Assembly (NCBI GenBank): GCA_022606425.2
Contig: JAHDVF020000503.1
Location: 186,001-250,000, forward strand
DNA: 64,000 nt
Reading direction: 5' to 3'
DNA from: Lepidostoma basale
Lineage: Eukaryota > Arthropoda > Insecta > Trichoptera > Lepidostomatidae
The notes under the pieces are model-generated. The model worked only from the letters and a program-made list of their open reading frames with translations, was not told where the DNA came from and ran no database searches. Both the position numbers and the translations under genes were made by a program. Numbering within the stretch: position 1 is the stretch's first letter; every line of letters starts with the position of its first letter. This document shows positions 30,470-39,952 of this stretch, one piece after another.

Positions 30470-30683
30470 GATATCTTTGACGAAGAAAGAATGGTTAAAA
30501 AAATATTTGTTTACAATGTTAATGGAAAACAGAGTGGAAGAAGACCTAGGAAAACATCTTCTTCTTCCTCAGCCATCTCTCCACTGCCGGATATAGGCCT
30601 CCTCCATTTTCTCCCACTCCACTCTATCTTGGCCTTTTCTTTGCCACTTTCTACCCGCGACAGGGATAATCAGTCAGTCGACA
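30470..30683. pseudogene. LINE-A (+) and LINE-B (-) slivers
   Basis: 30470-30557 encodes DEERMVKKIFVYNVNGKQSG and RRPRKTS. 30558-30683 is the inverse LINE-B end: (TTC)n, then the codons of MEEAYI-W; similar to 45155. Confidence 0.7.
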
Positions 30684-30691
30684 GTCTAAGA

Positions 30692-31094
30692 CAGTGATTC
30701 CCAAAGTGGTCTATATAGACCCCTAGGGGTCTACAACAACTTGCAAGGGGTCTACGACAATTATAAATAAAATGGGGGGTCCATGAGATGTAAATGGAGG
30801 TCCACGAGATGGTTTAATTAAATTAAAGCCGAATATTGAAACGCAAAACGAATATCGAAATCATTGTCGACCTTTTTTTAGCTCATTTCGGGAAATCGAA
30901 TGTTAAAATGAAATTAAAAAAAAGGTTGTCGAAGATATCGACTGACACATTTTAGAGAGCTAAAAAAAAAATTGACAATGAATTCCGTCTTTTTTGTGCC
31001 CTGAAAAAAATCTATTTTAGGAAAGCAGGGGGTCTACACAAAATAGAAGAAATTGGCAAGGGGTCTACGGGACAAAAAAGTTTGGGAACTTCTG
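30692..31094. mobile_element. hAT-like non-autonomous element with perfect 8-bp duplication
   Basis: Ends CAGTGATTCCCAAAGT and AGTTTGGGAACTTCTG form a hAT-type terminal inverted repeat. GTCTAAGA lies directly outside both (30684-30691, 31095-31102). GGGGTCTAC recurs several times inside. There is no transposase. The 8-bp duplication and CAG-TTCCCAAA ends are diagnostic of hAT. Confidence 0.88.
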
Positions 31095-31150
31095 GTCTAA
31101 GAGATCTTAATGTCTATTGCATTTTTTCTACGGTCATCCTTTTTTTTCCA
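31095..31150 (-). pseudogene. LINE-A sliver
   Basis: GAGATCTTAATGTCTATTGC is close to the inverse of the codons for NAVEMRSL in LINE-A. Very short. Confidence 0.45.
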
Positions 31151-31154
31151 TTTC

Positions 31155-31630
31155 TATATATTTCTTCCATATTCTCGTACCTAGAAGGGTCGGTACAAGC
31201 TTAGTGTTTTTGCAAAAGGTTTTCGTTTGCGTTGAAAACTTTAAGTGCCTGCTTTTATTAATGTGTTTTTATTTATTTATCGAGTCAGTCCTTTCGAGAC
31301 GATAGCGAGAATCGCCGATAGCTCCGCGGGACTTGGTATATCCTACTATAGGGGCTGCACGGCGCGGGCGGTGCTCGGGCCCGGCGTGCCCCGCTCGCGA
31401 GGCGGGCTGACATGACACGAGTGTGACACGGCAAGAAATCTCTCCGACGATGGCGGCAGTCACGCGAGGTCCCGGGTTCGACGACCCGAGTCAAAACACT
31501 CCAAGTGAACCGAGCGCGGGCCGCGGCGAGTTCAACCCGCCCAGATACTGTTACTCCAAAGGAGCGTTTGCTGCTCTTAAATTTACATTCGACTAACTTC
31601 GGATGCTCTTGCCATATGAACACTATTGTT
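31155..31630. other. unassigned; GC-rich island 31290-31560
   Basis: The island contains GAGGTCCCGGGTTCGACGAC, which looks like a pol III B box, but no matching A box was found at the right distance. The overlapping 112-aa minus ORF follows composition. Nature unknown. Confidence 0.3.
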
Positions 31631-31639
31631 TCATACTAA

Positions 31640-32105
31640 CTAGTGAAATATTCTCTTATAAATTGTTCTTTTGTTTCCTACACTACTATCAAACTAAAAC
31701 TTCTTATGCGCAAAGACATTTCTTCTATCTTGGACCCAAACTATATAACCTAATAAACAAAATTATAGCCGACCCACAAAAAATGATAATGCACAATTAC
31801 AAAAAACCTGTAACTACGGAGACATTAAAAAAAGGGCGGCTTGAAAAAGTGTAATTTTTAAAAATAAGTAAATAGTTTAAATAGTGTTTAGATAGTGTTA
31901 TTATATATTATATAAGACAACTAATTTTAAGTTATACACTTAAGGATATGTGTTGCTATCCTGTTCATTAATTGTCCCCTAAATTTATAAATTATATATT
32001 GAAATTACATTGAGTGCTAGGAATGCCTTCCTAGAACGGATTACCCCAGTTGGGAGGTATTAAAACCATGTACTTGGTAAATGATCAGTAAATAAATAAA
32101 TGAAT
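31640..32105 (+). pseudogene. LINE C-terminus and 3' UTR, Jockey/CR1 type
   Basis: Encodes SYAQRHFFYLGPKLYNLINK, the block near the C-terminus of Jockey/CR1-like RT proteins, then LKKGRLEKV stop. The 3' UTR continues to (AAAT)n at 32090-32102. The rest of the ORF is absent. Confidence 0.7.
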
Positions 32106-32134
32106 ACAATAATAATTAAATAAAACAATGTATA

Positions 32135-32405
32135 AATTATGAAAGGTTGCTAGTTCGGACATATGGAGCGCATGGATGGAGAAATAATGGTTAAGAAAGT
32201 ATACGTTAATGATGTAAATGGAGTACGGAGTCGAGGCAGACCGAGGAAAACATGACATTACCAAATTAATCAAATTTTAAAGGTTGGTCATGATAGAAGT
32301 CGGAAGAATCGACGTGCGTGTATGGCTCGCTGCATGAATGTAGAGGAAGCTAGAGAAGTTTGCCTGGATAGAGTAGTGTGGCGGTCCAATCTCTCTGCCT
32401 ACCCC
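32135..32405 (+). pseudogene. LINE-A tail copy
   Basis: Codons for FGHMERMDGEIMVKKVYVND, VRSRGRPRKT, then RSRKNRRACMARCMNVEEAR and WRSNLSAYPYA. The (TTAG) tail is replaced by unrelated sequence. Confidence 0.75.
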
Positions 32406-32513
32406 TACGCTTCTGAAGGAGCATTGAGGAGCTGTTTTGAGCTGCCAGGGACAGAGGAGCATACTCTTAAGTCATAATCAAAGTGAGTGGGACCTGACAT
32501 GAGTTGATACACC

Positions 32514-33077
32514 TTGGATAGTGGACGGACACATGACAGCATACTTGCTGAGGTCAAAATGACAAGTATTGAGGCTGCCATTATTCAGAGACAACTGTGC
32601 TGGGCTGGCCACGTCATCAGAATGCCTGAGACGAGACTCCCAAGGAAGATTATGTACTCTCTACTGTACTCTTACGGCTGCGAGACATGGTGCCTATCCG
32701 AAAGGGATAAGCGGAGACTAGAGGCTTTTGAGATGTGGTCCTATAGAAGACTCTTTGGAATTTCCTGGAGAGACCACATCACGAATGAGGAAGTTCTTCA
32801 AGGAATCGAAGGAGGAAGGCACCTGCTCAGGACCTTGTTCGAAAGGCGTGCAAGATGGATCGGCCATGTAATACGTCAAGAAGGTCTCTTGCATGCCACA
32901 ATGGAGGTTATGATCGAGGGGACAAAATCTTGGGGACGCCCACGCCGAGAGTACCTGGAGGACCTGTTGGGGGACGTATGCTGCTCATCATATGCAGATT
33001 TAAAAAGAGCCGCACAAGACAGGGAAAAATGGAAGAGAATAATGGAGGAAATTGCTGCAAATCAATCCCAGGATTGA
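32514..33077 (+). pseudogene. chimeric ORF from nested LINE-F and LINE-D
   Basis: A 187-residue ORF whose first ~45 residues (RQLCWAGHVIRMPETRLPRK) belong to LINE-F and whose remainder (YGCETWCLSERDKRRLEAFE; RRLFGISWRDHITNEEVLQ; RRARWIGHVIRQEG; EYLEDLLGDVCC) is LINE-D. It contains two successive GHVIR blocks, which no single family member has. The open frame is a coincidence of the insertion point. Confidence 0.8.
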
Positions 33078-33407
33078 AACCAGAGAAGAAGACAAAAGAC
33101 TAACATCAACAGTGATTGCTGGGAAAAGACTGCAGAAGACAGACCTAGGTGGAGAACAACAGAACAACAGTGCTAAAAAATACGCAAGACTTTGAAGCAC
33201 AACGCAGAGAAGACGTCGCAGAGAGAAGGAGGAGGATAAAGGAGAGACCACTGGGAGACGGCGACGGCTCCATTACAAGCGCCTTCCCCTACCCCAGATG
33301 CCCTAGAATTTGTGGGTCCAGGATCGGGCTCTTTTGTCACATGCGGATCCACAACCGTGAAGGACAGTCTTCCTCGGACACGAGGGACAGCCGATGATGA
33401 TGATGAT
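32523..33407 (+). mobile_element. LINE-F insertion with 12-bp duplication
   Basis: ACCTTGGATAGT lies at 32511-32522 and again at 33408-33419. The element starts with MTSIEAAIIQRQLCWAGHVI, is interrupted by LINE-D (32650-33095), resumes as QDFEAQRREDVAERRRRIKE and CPRICGSRIGLFCHMRIHNR, a C2H2-like finger (C-x2-C, H-x3-H pattern imperfect: one Cys is followed by PRIC), and ends (GAT)n. Confidence 0.85.
32650..33095 (+). mobile_element. LINE-D nested in LINE-F
   Basis: 5' truncated just before the GCETW block. The boundary TGTACTCT occurs at the junction and again 14 bases on, so the exact entry point is ambiguous. The 3' end GAGAAGAAGACAAAAG is a decayed (GAA)n. Confidence 0.75.
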
Positions 33408-33419
33408 ACCTTGGATAGT

Positions 33420-33780
33420 ATAATGAACGTTAAGAGGAAGGAGCCGTTTCGGGTTATCAAACCAGCAGCGACCGTGGCTGCGGAGGTGGACAATTAATTG
33501 AGTTATTTTCGATGTGCAACAGTGTAGGGGCATTTGGCAAATCGTCAATTTGCGTGCACAAATTGTTGGGCGCAATCGCCGCCGATCAGGTGATCGCCTG
33601 GCTAATTGGCGAGGAGGTCACGAACGTGGATTGGCGGGCCGCTCGTCGGATCTCTCCTAATCCTTTAGGTCAGGACTTTCCAAATATTTTCTGCAACAAA
33701 ACTCTTCAACAACACGGCAAATTTTAACTCCACACCAAACTTTTAAAATTTTAATTCAAAGTCGATCAAATTTAATGATT
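33420..33780. other. unassigned, moderately GC-rich
   Basis: A 71-aa plus ORF (residues AIAADQVIAWLIGEEVTNVD) has balanced composition but no family I recognise. Weak candidate for host sequence. Confidence 0.3.
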
Positions 33781-33784
33781 AAAA

Positions 33785-34035
33785 ACAAACAACGGTCTTA
33801 AAAATTTTGGGTCATGTGCTAAGGGGAGAAAAATACCACCTCCTTCGACTGATATTAATGGGTAAAGTGGAGGGACGTCGGGGAGTTGGTAAAAGGAAGG
33901 AAGTCTTGGCTGCGGAACATCAAAGAGTGGACAGGAATGTCAAGAGTTTAGAACCTGTTCCAAGTGGGGCAGGATGCCTTTGCCGCAGTGATGGTCGGCG
34001 TAGGGAGGACCTGACACGGCACCGAAAGAAGAAGA
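33785..34035 (+). pseudogene. LINE-D tail copy
   Basis: Encodes ILGHVLRGEKYHLLRLILMG, KVEGRRGVGKRK, then after a shift NIKEWTGMSRV-like and FAAVMVGVGRT codons, ending (GAA)n. It matches the LINE-D piece at 29331 where they overlap. Confidence 0.75.
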
Positions 34036-34044
34036 ACGTCTTAA

Positions 34045-34355
34045 CAATAACAAACCATCACGCCGTTTCGCCAAAGGGGTAGGCAGAGAGAATAAACCGC
34101 CACACTACTCGATCCTGACACACGTCTAGATTCCTCCAAAATCATACAGCGAGTCATACAGGCACGTCGATTCTTCCGACTTCTAAGATGGCCGACCTTT
34201 AAAAATCGATTAATCTGGTCGCGCCAAGTTTTACTCGTTCTCCCACGACTCCGTACTCCATTCACATTGTTCATATACTTTCTTAACCATTCTTCCTTCA
34301 TCCATGCGTTCCATATGTCCAAACCAAAGCAACGATCCTTTCATAACTTTGTTCA
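34045..34355 (-). pseudogene. LINE-A tail copy
   Basis: The minus strand encodes MDEEWLRKYMNNVNGVRSRG-like residues, TSKTWRDQINRFLKVGHLRS, RKNRRACMTRCMILEESRR and a (TTTG)n-like end. Confidence 0.75.
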
Positions 34356-34394
34356 TAATACTTTCTTTCGTTCTACATTCGAACATCGTACATT

Positions 34395-34640
34395 TCTTGA
34401 ATAATGGTGTAAAACTCGATGTTAAATAATTAATACGAATAAAAAAGTCTGTTTACACGTTTTATTATATTTTATGTGAATGACATGTTTCACATTTTAA
34501 GGCATTATCAAATGTAGCGAAAATCGAAGAATATATTATCAACAACGCGTTTGATTTTCGCTATATTTGATAATGCCTTAGACAGGCAAAACATGTCATT
34601 CACATAAAATACTCGTATATGAAATTTCTCGCAGACTTTT
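34395..34640. repeat. HL-1 inverted pair
   Basis: TGTGAATGACATGTTTCACA...GGCATTATCAAATGTAGCGA faces its inverse after a short loop. The right core (34567-34597) reads TTGATAA-T-GCC...GGC-AAA-ACATGT-C, so G12 is lost. Confidence 0.75.
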
Positions 34641-34734
34641 CCTCCCAGAATGTATACACTGATTGCTAAATATTTATAATATTTTGACGTCTTTCGTGTT
34701 AGTAAAAGTACGTCCAGAAAACAATTACTCTTGA

Positions 34735-34882
34735 CTTTAGAGAGTATCTTGTCTATCTAAAGTCGAACCATCTCTCATGCGTTCTTGATTTTATATGTAA
34801 AATTTTATCCGTTATCAATATCGGCCTTAAACCTTAATTTTGTTTGTAACATCTTTGGAGAAAATAAACTGATTTGATTTCG
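34735..34882 (+). pseudogene. LINE-J 3' UTR fragment
   Basis: GACTTTAGAGAGTATCTTGT, CGAACCATCTCTCATGCGTTC and GAGAAAATAAACTGATTTG match the end of the LINE-J copy at 55430-56245. Confidence 0.75.
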
Positions 34883-34884
34883 TG

Positions 34885-35445
34885 TGAGAAATGATTGTCC
34901 TTCGCTTGTAGATGATGTCATAAACATCTATGGAGATTGATCGTTACTCGCCTGACAATATGAAAAAGAAGATTATGAAATGTGTTGCAGTGTAGAAAAG
35001 CTTTACAAATTGTCGCGAAACACCTATTCAGCAGTTTCCCAAACAGTGTTCCACTGACACTGTTTGGGAAACTCTGCTTCAGATGTTTTTTACGACCGAT
35101 GGAACCATCACATGACCGAAAGGATTACTGAACAAAACACATTATTTCTCCTAATGGAAGAAAACGAACCATTTGTTACACTTGATTTTCACAAAGATTT
35201 ATTGCATCGTTAGAAATGATACGTTCGAATAATTAGTGTTGATCAAATCATTGTTTATTTTATACATTTGCCTTTGTCTTGTAAACTAGATTATATTAAC
35301 TATGATGTTTGCAATTAAACGTGAATCACTTTCAATTTATTTATCAACAAAAACAAGCAAATAAACATGTTTTGAAACACACATCTTCTTCTCACTTAAA
35401 AAGACAATCTAATGATTCTATTGAAATCTCTTGATTAAATTTCAT
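34885..35445. other. unassigned with a 16-bp hairpin
   Basis: AGTTTCCCAAACAGTG (35033-35048) is mirrored by CACTGTTTGGGAAACT (35058-35073). The TTCCCAAACAGTG sequence resembles hAT ends, so it may be a collapsed element. Confidence 0.4.
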
Positions 35446-35446
35446 A

Positions 35447-35800
35447 ATTAACTAACTAACTAACCATCACGCGGTCTATTCGGAGGGGTAGGCAGGAAGA
35501 ATGGACCGCTACACTGTTCTGTCCTGACATACGTCTCTCGCTTCCTATACATTAATACATCGTGTCATGCACGCACGTCGATTCTACGACTCCTCACGTG
35601 TATGATATTAAATATTTGATTGATTTGATCGTGACAAATTTACCTCAACCTTCCTTTATTTCTAGATCCGTTCACGTCGTTTACATATACCTTCTTCACT
35701 ATTCTGTCTTGTCATGCTGTCCAAACTACCTTAACGACCCTCTCATTATTTTGTTCATGACACATTCATTCGCACCGAAATTCAATTAACAAGAAATTTC
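35447..35800 (-). pseudogene. LINE-A tail copy
   Basis: After TAACTAACTAACTAACC comes the inverse of WRSILPAYPSE, RTYVRTEQ, CMIRCMNV and VNGSRNKGRLR codons, decayed, up to the codons of ECVMNKIM. Confidence 0.7.
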
Positions 35801-35864
35801 AATTAACAACATTAAAACTTAAAAAGGTTTTTTGCCAAAGAAAAATACAATACATATTTTTTTA

Positions 35865-35965
35865 AACTAACTAACCATCACGCCGTATCCCCGAAGGGGT
35901 AGGCAGAAAGAATGGACTGCCACACTTTTCTTTCCTGACTCCTCACATGGCCGACATTCAATATT
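35865..35965 (-). pseudogene. LINE-A tail sliver
   Basis: CTAACTAACC, ACGCCGTATCCCCGAAGGGG and ATGGACTGCCACACTTTTC, then jumps to CTCACATGGCCGACATTCAA, so a short internal deletion is present. Confidence 0.65.
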
Positions 35966-35974
35966 TTTTTATGC

Positions 35975-36170
35975 ACTGTTAAATTCAAAAACGTTGTTTT
36001 ATGTATCACAATTGTATTTTTATTTTACGCGACACCTGTCGGCATCATCAGGTGTTACAATAATATATTTGATATATTATTGTAACACCTGATGATGTCA
36101 ACATAGGTTGACGAAACAGCTGTCGCGTAAAATAAAATACAACTGTGATACATAAACAACGTTTTTTACA
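35975..36170. repeat. HL-2 inverted pair
   Basis: Both arms contain AACGTTGTTT/AAACAACGTT, ATTTTATTTTACGCGACA and its inverse, and ACACCTGATGATG. The left arm has lost the GAAACAGC part by a small deletion. Confidence 0.8.
36089..36124 (+). ncRNA. hammerhead-like core (HL-2), best stem II
   Basis: CTGATGA, extra T, perfect 6-bp stem GTCAAC/GTTGAC closed by ATAG, GAA, 8-bp palindrome ACAGCTGT, then C at the expected cleavage position. Stem I keeps several pairs (G-C, G-C, T-A) but also mismatches. Confidence 0.68.
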
Positions 36171-36560
36171 ACAACATTTTGAATGTATACAAATTCTTGT
36201 AGACAAATACTGGATTTCACCCATTGCGGATAAATTATTTTTATTTTACAAGGATTAATTGTATCTCACTAGAGACGAAGATGCAAATTGTTTTTCTGGG
36301 AACAGAAGGTGGTGGCCGAGGCGCTTACAGGACTTATGACCTGTCATTGGTTGGGTTGAGCGATCGCTTCACGTTTAACAACATTCCCCATTCCGCCGTT
36401 ATGACCACCACGTCTGACAAACTTTTTGGAACTTGTATATATGGTAGGTTTCTATACCTATTTTCACAATTTTATGTTCACTCTACACTAGCGTCATTTA
36501 TATTAAGATTAGAAAGCATTAAGCAGAAAACCTTTATTAATGTACTGTGAAAGTCTATGC
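36171..36560 (+). repeat. element G, nearly full length
   Basis: Begins ACAACATTTTGAATGTATAC and runs through GGTGGCCGAGGCGCTTACAG, GGGTTGAGCGATCGCTTCAC and TCACTCTACACTAGCGTC. A 108-aa ORF crosses it, but the frame is not held in the other copies. The GGTGGCCGAGGCGCTTAC part resembles an A box; no good B box follows. Confidence 0.65.
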
Positions 36561-36627
36561 AAATCATACAGTACTAGATTTCGCCTGGAGATGTCTCTCC
36601 AATTTTTTGCCTGCATGTACCAGTTAT

Positions 36628-36875
36628 ATTTATACAACAACATTTTGAATGTATACAAATTCTTGTAGACAAATACTGGATTTCACCCATTGCGGATAAA
36701 TTATTTTAATTTTACAAGGATTAATTGTATCTCAATAGAGACGAAGATGCAAATTGTTTTTCTGGGAACAGAAGGTGGTGGCCGAGGCGCTTACAGGACT
36801 TATGACCTGTCATTGGTTGGGTTGAGCGATCGCTTCACGTTTAACAACATTCCCCATTCCGCCGCAACGTTTTTT
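36628..36875 (+). repeat. element G, second direct copy
   Basis: Very similar to the preceding copy from its start through CATTCCCCATTCCGCCG, then cut off and joined to AT-rich HL-like sequence. The two begin with the same 20 bases and lie 456 bases apart. Confidence 0.7.
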
Positions 36876-36929
36876 AATTTAACAGTTTCTAATGTTAAAG
36901 TATCATAGTGTTTCGGCCAAAACAATGAA

Positions 36930-37400
36930 CTATTTAAAAAAAAAAGTTATTTCAAGCCGTTTTCTATGCATTTAAAGATTTTTTTAAAATTTTAGTGTCA
37001 TCAATTTATCTGTCATCCCAGTGTAATCATTCTATGTAAGATTAAGTGTATTAGACACGGCAATTGGAAAAATATTACTTTTATACATAAGAAATGCTGT
37101 TTGCATTTTTGATTGCACACGATTGTCTGGTTCATGTAAAGTGAGGAGCATTTAAAATTACGTAAAACATCATTACATGGCGTGACGGAATGAAAGATGG
37201 AAGAACTAACGCGTGCAGACGAACGAATAGACTAATCAGGCTACAAAAAGATGAATAACTCATCATCAGATTACGCGGTGAAGCTTAGACAAAATGATCA
37301 AATCAAATTTACTTATATAACCAAGTAGACATTGCGAATATAAAAACATTTAAGTCGTCGATTTGGAAGAATGCATCGACATAGTAACACATCAACAAGC
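36930..37400. other. unassigned stretch
   Basis: No recognised feature. Confidence 0.35.
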
Positions 37401-37406
37401 AATATT

Positions 37407-37482
37407 CTTTTTTTTATTATTTTTTTTATTTTTTTATTTTATTTTTTTATTTTTTTTTTAATTTTTTATTATTATTTTTTTT
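37407..37482 (+). repeat. T-rich low-complexity tract
   Basis: About 75 bases of T runs broken by single A. It abuts the 3' end of the minus-strand SINE-1, so part of it is that element's poly-A tail, expanded. Confidence 0.8.
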
Positions 37483-37711
37483 TACGTATACAACAGGTTG
37501 CTTGAACCCAATTACAGTATACATTTTTTTAAGCTGATATATTGATTCTCGTGACATGTGACAGGTAGCCAATCTATCGCCATTTTATTGTCACGTGAAT
37601 ACTACGCCAGACCAAAGACAATGTGACAATCACACTGCCGTCGCCGGGAATCGAACCCAGAACCTTCGGAATGGGAATCAGAGCTCTTACCACTCTGCCA
37701 CGAAGGTCGTC
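37483..37711 (-). mobile_element. SINE-1 copy
   Basis: Minus-strand head GACGACCTTCGTGGCAGAG, B box GGTTCGATTCCCGGCG, body and TTGTATACG end preceding the expanded poly-A. Confidence 0.85.
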
Positions 37712-37904
37712 ATTCTAATTGGAGTAGTTTACTTTTGAACATTATTTCATCAATATTGAAAATGCGATCAACGAAAAACAAAGCGATCGTGAATGTTACC
37801 AATATTTGTAGGTCTAAGTTTAAAAAGCATACAAATTGGAGAAGTATTCTCCTGGCGTTGTCTAGCAAATGTAGCCTTTCACATTGCATTAATAAAGATT
37901 TTCT

Positions 37905-38300
37905 GCTTAATGCTTACACCTATTCTTAATAGATGGCGCTAGTGTAGATTGAACTAAAAATGTGTAGTGTGGTCCAACATAGTAGCATACGAGTATATAC
38001 AACTTCCAAAAAATTGTCAGATTTAATGGTCGTAAGAAGGGAGGAATGGGGAATGTTATTAACATAAAGCGATCGCTTAACCCAAACATTTTACATCTTC
38101 GTCTCTATTGAGATACGATCAATCCTTAAAGCGATCATGTTTGACAGTTTGATTGAACTCCCCACCGGCATCACCACAGGCAGGTTCTTTCAGCATGTTA
38201 AAAGATAAAATAGTATGTTGTCGCTGTTAAAGATAACTACACGAAACATAAAGATAGCTATCCTACAATTTGACAGATTTCTCCAATAATCCCCTAATTT
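37905..38300 (-). repeat. element G part joined to LINE-J 3' part
   Basis: 37905-38125 is the inverse of G (CTAGTGTAGATTGAAC, GAATGGGGAATGTT, AAGCGATCGCTTAACCC), with a deletion. 38122-38300 is the inverse of LINE-J codons (LLNMIA, PVGRAI, IRQRQ). Confidence 0.65.
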
Positions 38301-38326
38301 ATTTATTTATTTTTTATAATTTATAT

Positions 38327-38665
38327 GACGACCTTCGTGGCTGAGTGGTAAATGGATTGACTGCTACCCAGAAGGTTCCGGGTTCGATTCCCGGTAAGGG
38401 CTATTGTAATTGTCACACTGTCTTTGGTCTGGTGTAGAATTCACGTGACAATTAAATGGCGATAGATAAAATAAAAATATAAATAAAAAATATAAATTCA
38501 CCAGAATATCACATGTCACGAGAATCACTGTGATAGCTATTACCCTTTACATCGATTTGGCTTATGCTGTCATGATTGGAAAAAAAAGTGTTTAATGCTT
38601 TAGATATGTTTAAAATAAATAAATGAAATGATGTAAAGAGCGCTTCAACAAAATAATAATAATTT
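38327..38665 (+). mobile_element. SINE-1 copy with internal expansion
   Basis: Head GACGACCTTCGTGGCTGAG and B box GGTTCGATTCCCGG are intact. The 3' half is lengthened by (AAATAT)-like sequence after GGCGATAGAT and again near the end (38575-38630). Confidence 0.8.
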
Positions 38666-38774
38666 AATTGGTTATATGGATACATTTTAGATCTTACTTG
38701 TAACTATATTATGTTTCATGTATATTATAAATTGGTTTTTAGTAAAACTCTTGTCTTTTGGTGGTCATTGTGAA

Positions 38775-38965
38775 GTTCAGTCCATTGTTAAATATCCTTG
38801 ATGGTCCTGTCTTTGATCGTGCATTTGGTAGGTGATATCTGTCACAGTTCCATAATAAGTTTGAAGAAATTTGGAAGTGTGAACCAATCCCTCCGTATTT
38901 TTTGGTCCCCAGCATGCCCAAGAGGTGGAATAAAGCCACGGATAGCTACCAAACTCCATCATGTA
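38775..38965 (-). pseudogene. LINE-J internal fragment
   Basis: The minus strand encodes EFGSYPWLYSTSWACWGP, equivalent to EFGSYPWLYPTAFLLDMLGT at 55730, with frameshifts. Confidence 0.7.
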
Positions 38966-38984
38966 GAGATATTAAAAAAAATAT

Positions 38985-39100
38985 TTAATACGAACGAAAA
39001 CGTCTGCTTTCTAGAAGTTTTATAATATTTTATGTAAATGACGTGTTTCGAGTGTCTTAAGTATTATCAAATTAGATTTGAAAATGCTATAGACAGGCCC
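38985..39100. repeat. HL-1 copy, degenerate
   Basis: AATACGAACGAAAACGTCTG, CTTTCTAGAAGTTTTAT, GACGTGTTTCGAGTG. The core is not intact. Confidence 0.55.
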
Positions 39101-39289
39101 AAACATGCGAAAAGGTTGGATAAGACGGAAAATGATAAAAACGACATTGAAAATGTGTTAATTTTATTTGCATATCGAAAACTTTTCAAATATGTACAAT
39201 GTACATGTAACATAACTGAATGTAACGAACTAAAACATCAAAATGCACTTACGGCAAAGTAATAAAACATGCGAAAGAGCTACGTAAGC

Positions 39290-39410
39290 ACTGAGGACTG
39301 TCGCCTGTCGCGCGAATATAATGCGTGCAGTCGGGTAAAGGAAAGGGGCATTGCCCCGGTAGGTCGGATAGCTCGGAAGGTCGGATAACCGAGACTCTAC
39401 TGTATTTGCA
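39290..39410. other. possible pogo-type terminal sequence
   Basis: GGTCGGATAACCGAGACTCT followed by ACTGTA resembles the inverse of pogo/Tigger-like ends (CAGTAGAGTCTCGGTTATCC). No partner end was located. Confidence 0.3.
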
Positions 39411-39835
39411 AAACATTGGGATCCTGAAACCTCTGTAATACAAACACGACGTGTGAATGTAGCCAAAATGGCCCATCAAGAATTGGCGAGAATGACAAGA
39501 TTCAATCACGAAACAAGTAGAAAAGTATGACGAGCGAACGCGATTTGTCCTTTGTCAGCCAGCCTCGCGTGACCCTGCTCGCGGCGGACGGTGATAAATT
39601 ATTCAGTTTAGGTTCAACGATAAAAATTATACGTGTACTCACGTCACGTGTACTCACGTCACGTTTCTGCCCGAACTGATTCTTGCTTGGAATGGTGCCG
39701 CGCGAATGCAATTTTTAAATTAATGATAAACAAAAAAGCTTGGGAACTTGTGTGACAAACAAAACGCGATAGAAAAGCATTCATTCTTTCTCGAACAAAG
39801 ATATAAAATGTTAATTTTTTTATATACTTCGTATA
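39411..39835. other. unassigned with small tandem repeat
   Basis: GTGTACTCACGTCAC occurs twice in tandem near 39633-39662. Nothing else recognised. Confidence 0.4.
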
Positions 39836-39877
39836 CAACATTTACAGTTATTAAAAAAAAATTAAAACAAAATATCA

Positions 39878-39909
39878 AACATGTTTTGGACTAACCAGCC
39901 CTTCATCAG
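39878..39909 (-). ncRNA. hammerhead-like core, inactivated (HL-5)
   Basis: CTGATGA, extra A, stem GGGC/GTCC, then AAA in place of GAA, ACATGT, T. G12, an essential base, is lost. Confidence 0.4.
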
Positions 39910-39952
39910 TGATATTGTATAAATATTTAATGTGATATTATATAAATATAAT

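Noticed and set aside
31440..31480. Possible tRNA or pol III gene from GGTTCGACGACC
   Set aside because: No A box at a suitable distance and no cloverleaf; single B-box-like match in a GC-rich island.
33300..33350. Host C2H2 zinc-finger exon
   Set aside because: The finger-like end belongs to LINE-F, lies inside its target-site duplication and follows its RT tail in frame order.
36224..36550. 108-aa protein in element G, repeated at 36690
   Set aside because: The shared frame is explained by near-identical DNA; the frame is not conserved at 11105-11450 or 37905, and no motif is visible.
37407..37485. Regulatory T-tract or terminator
   Set aside because: Best explained as the expanded poly-A tail of the minus-strand SINE-1.
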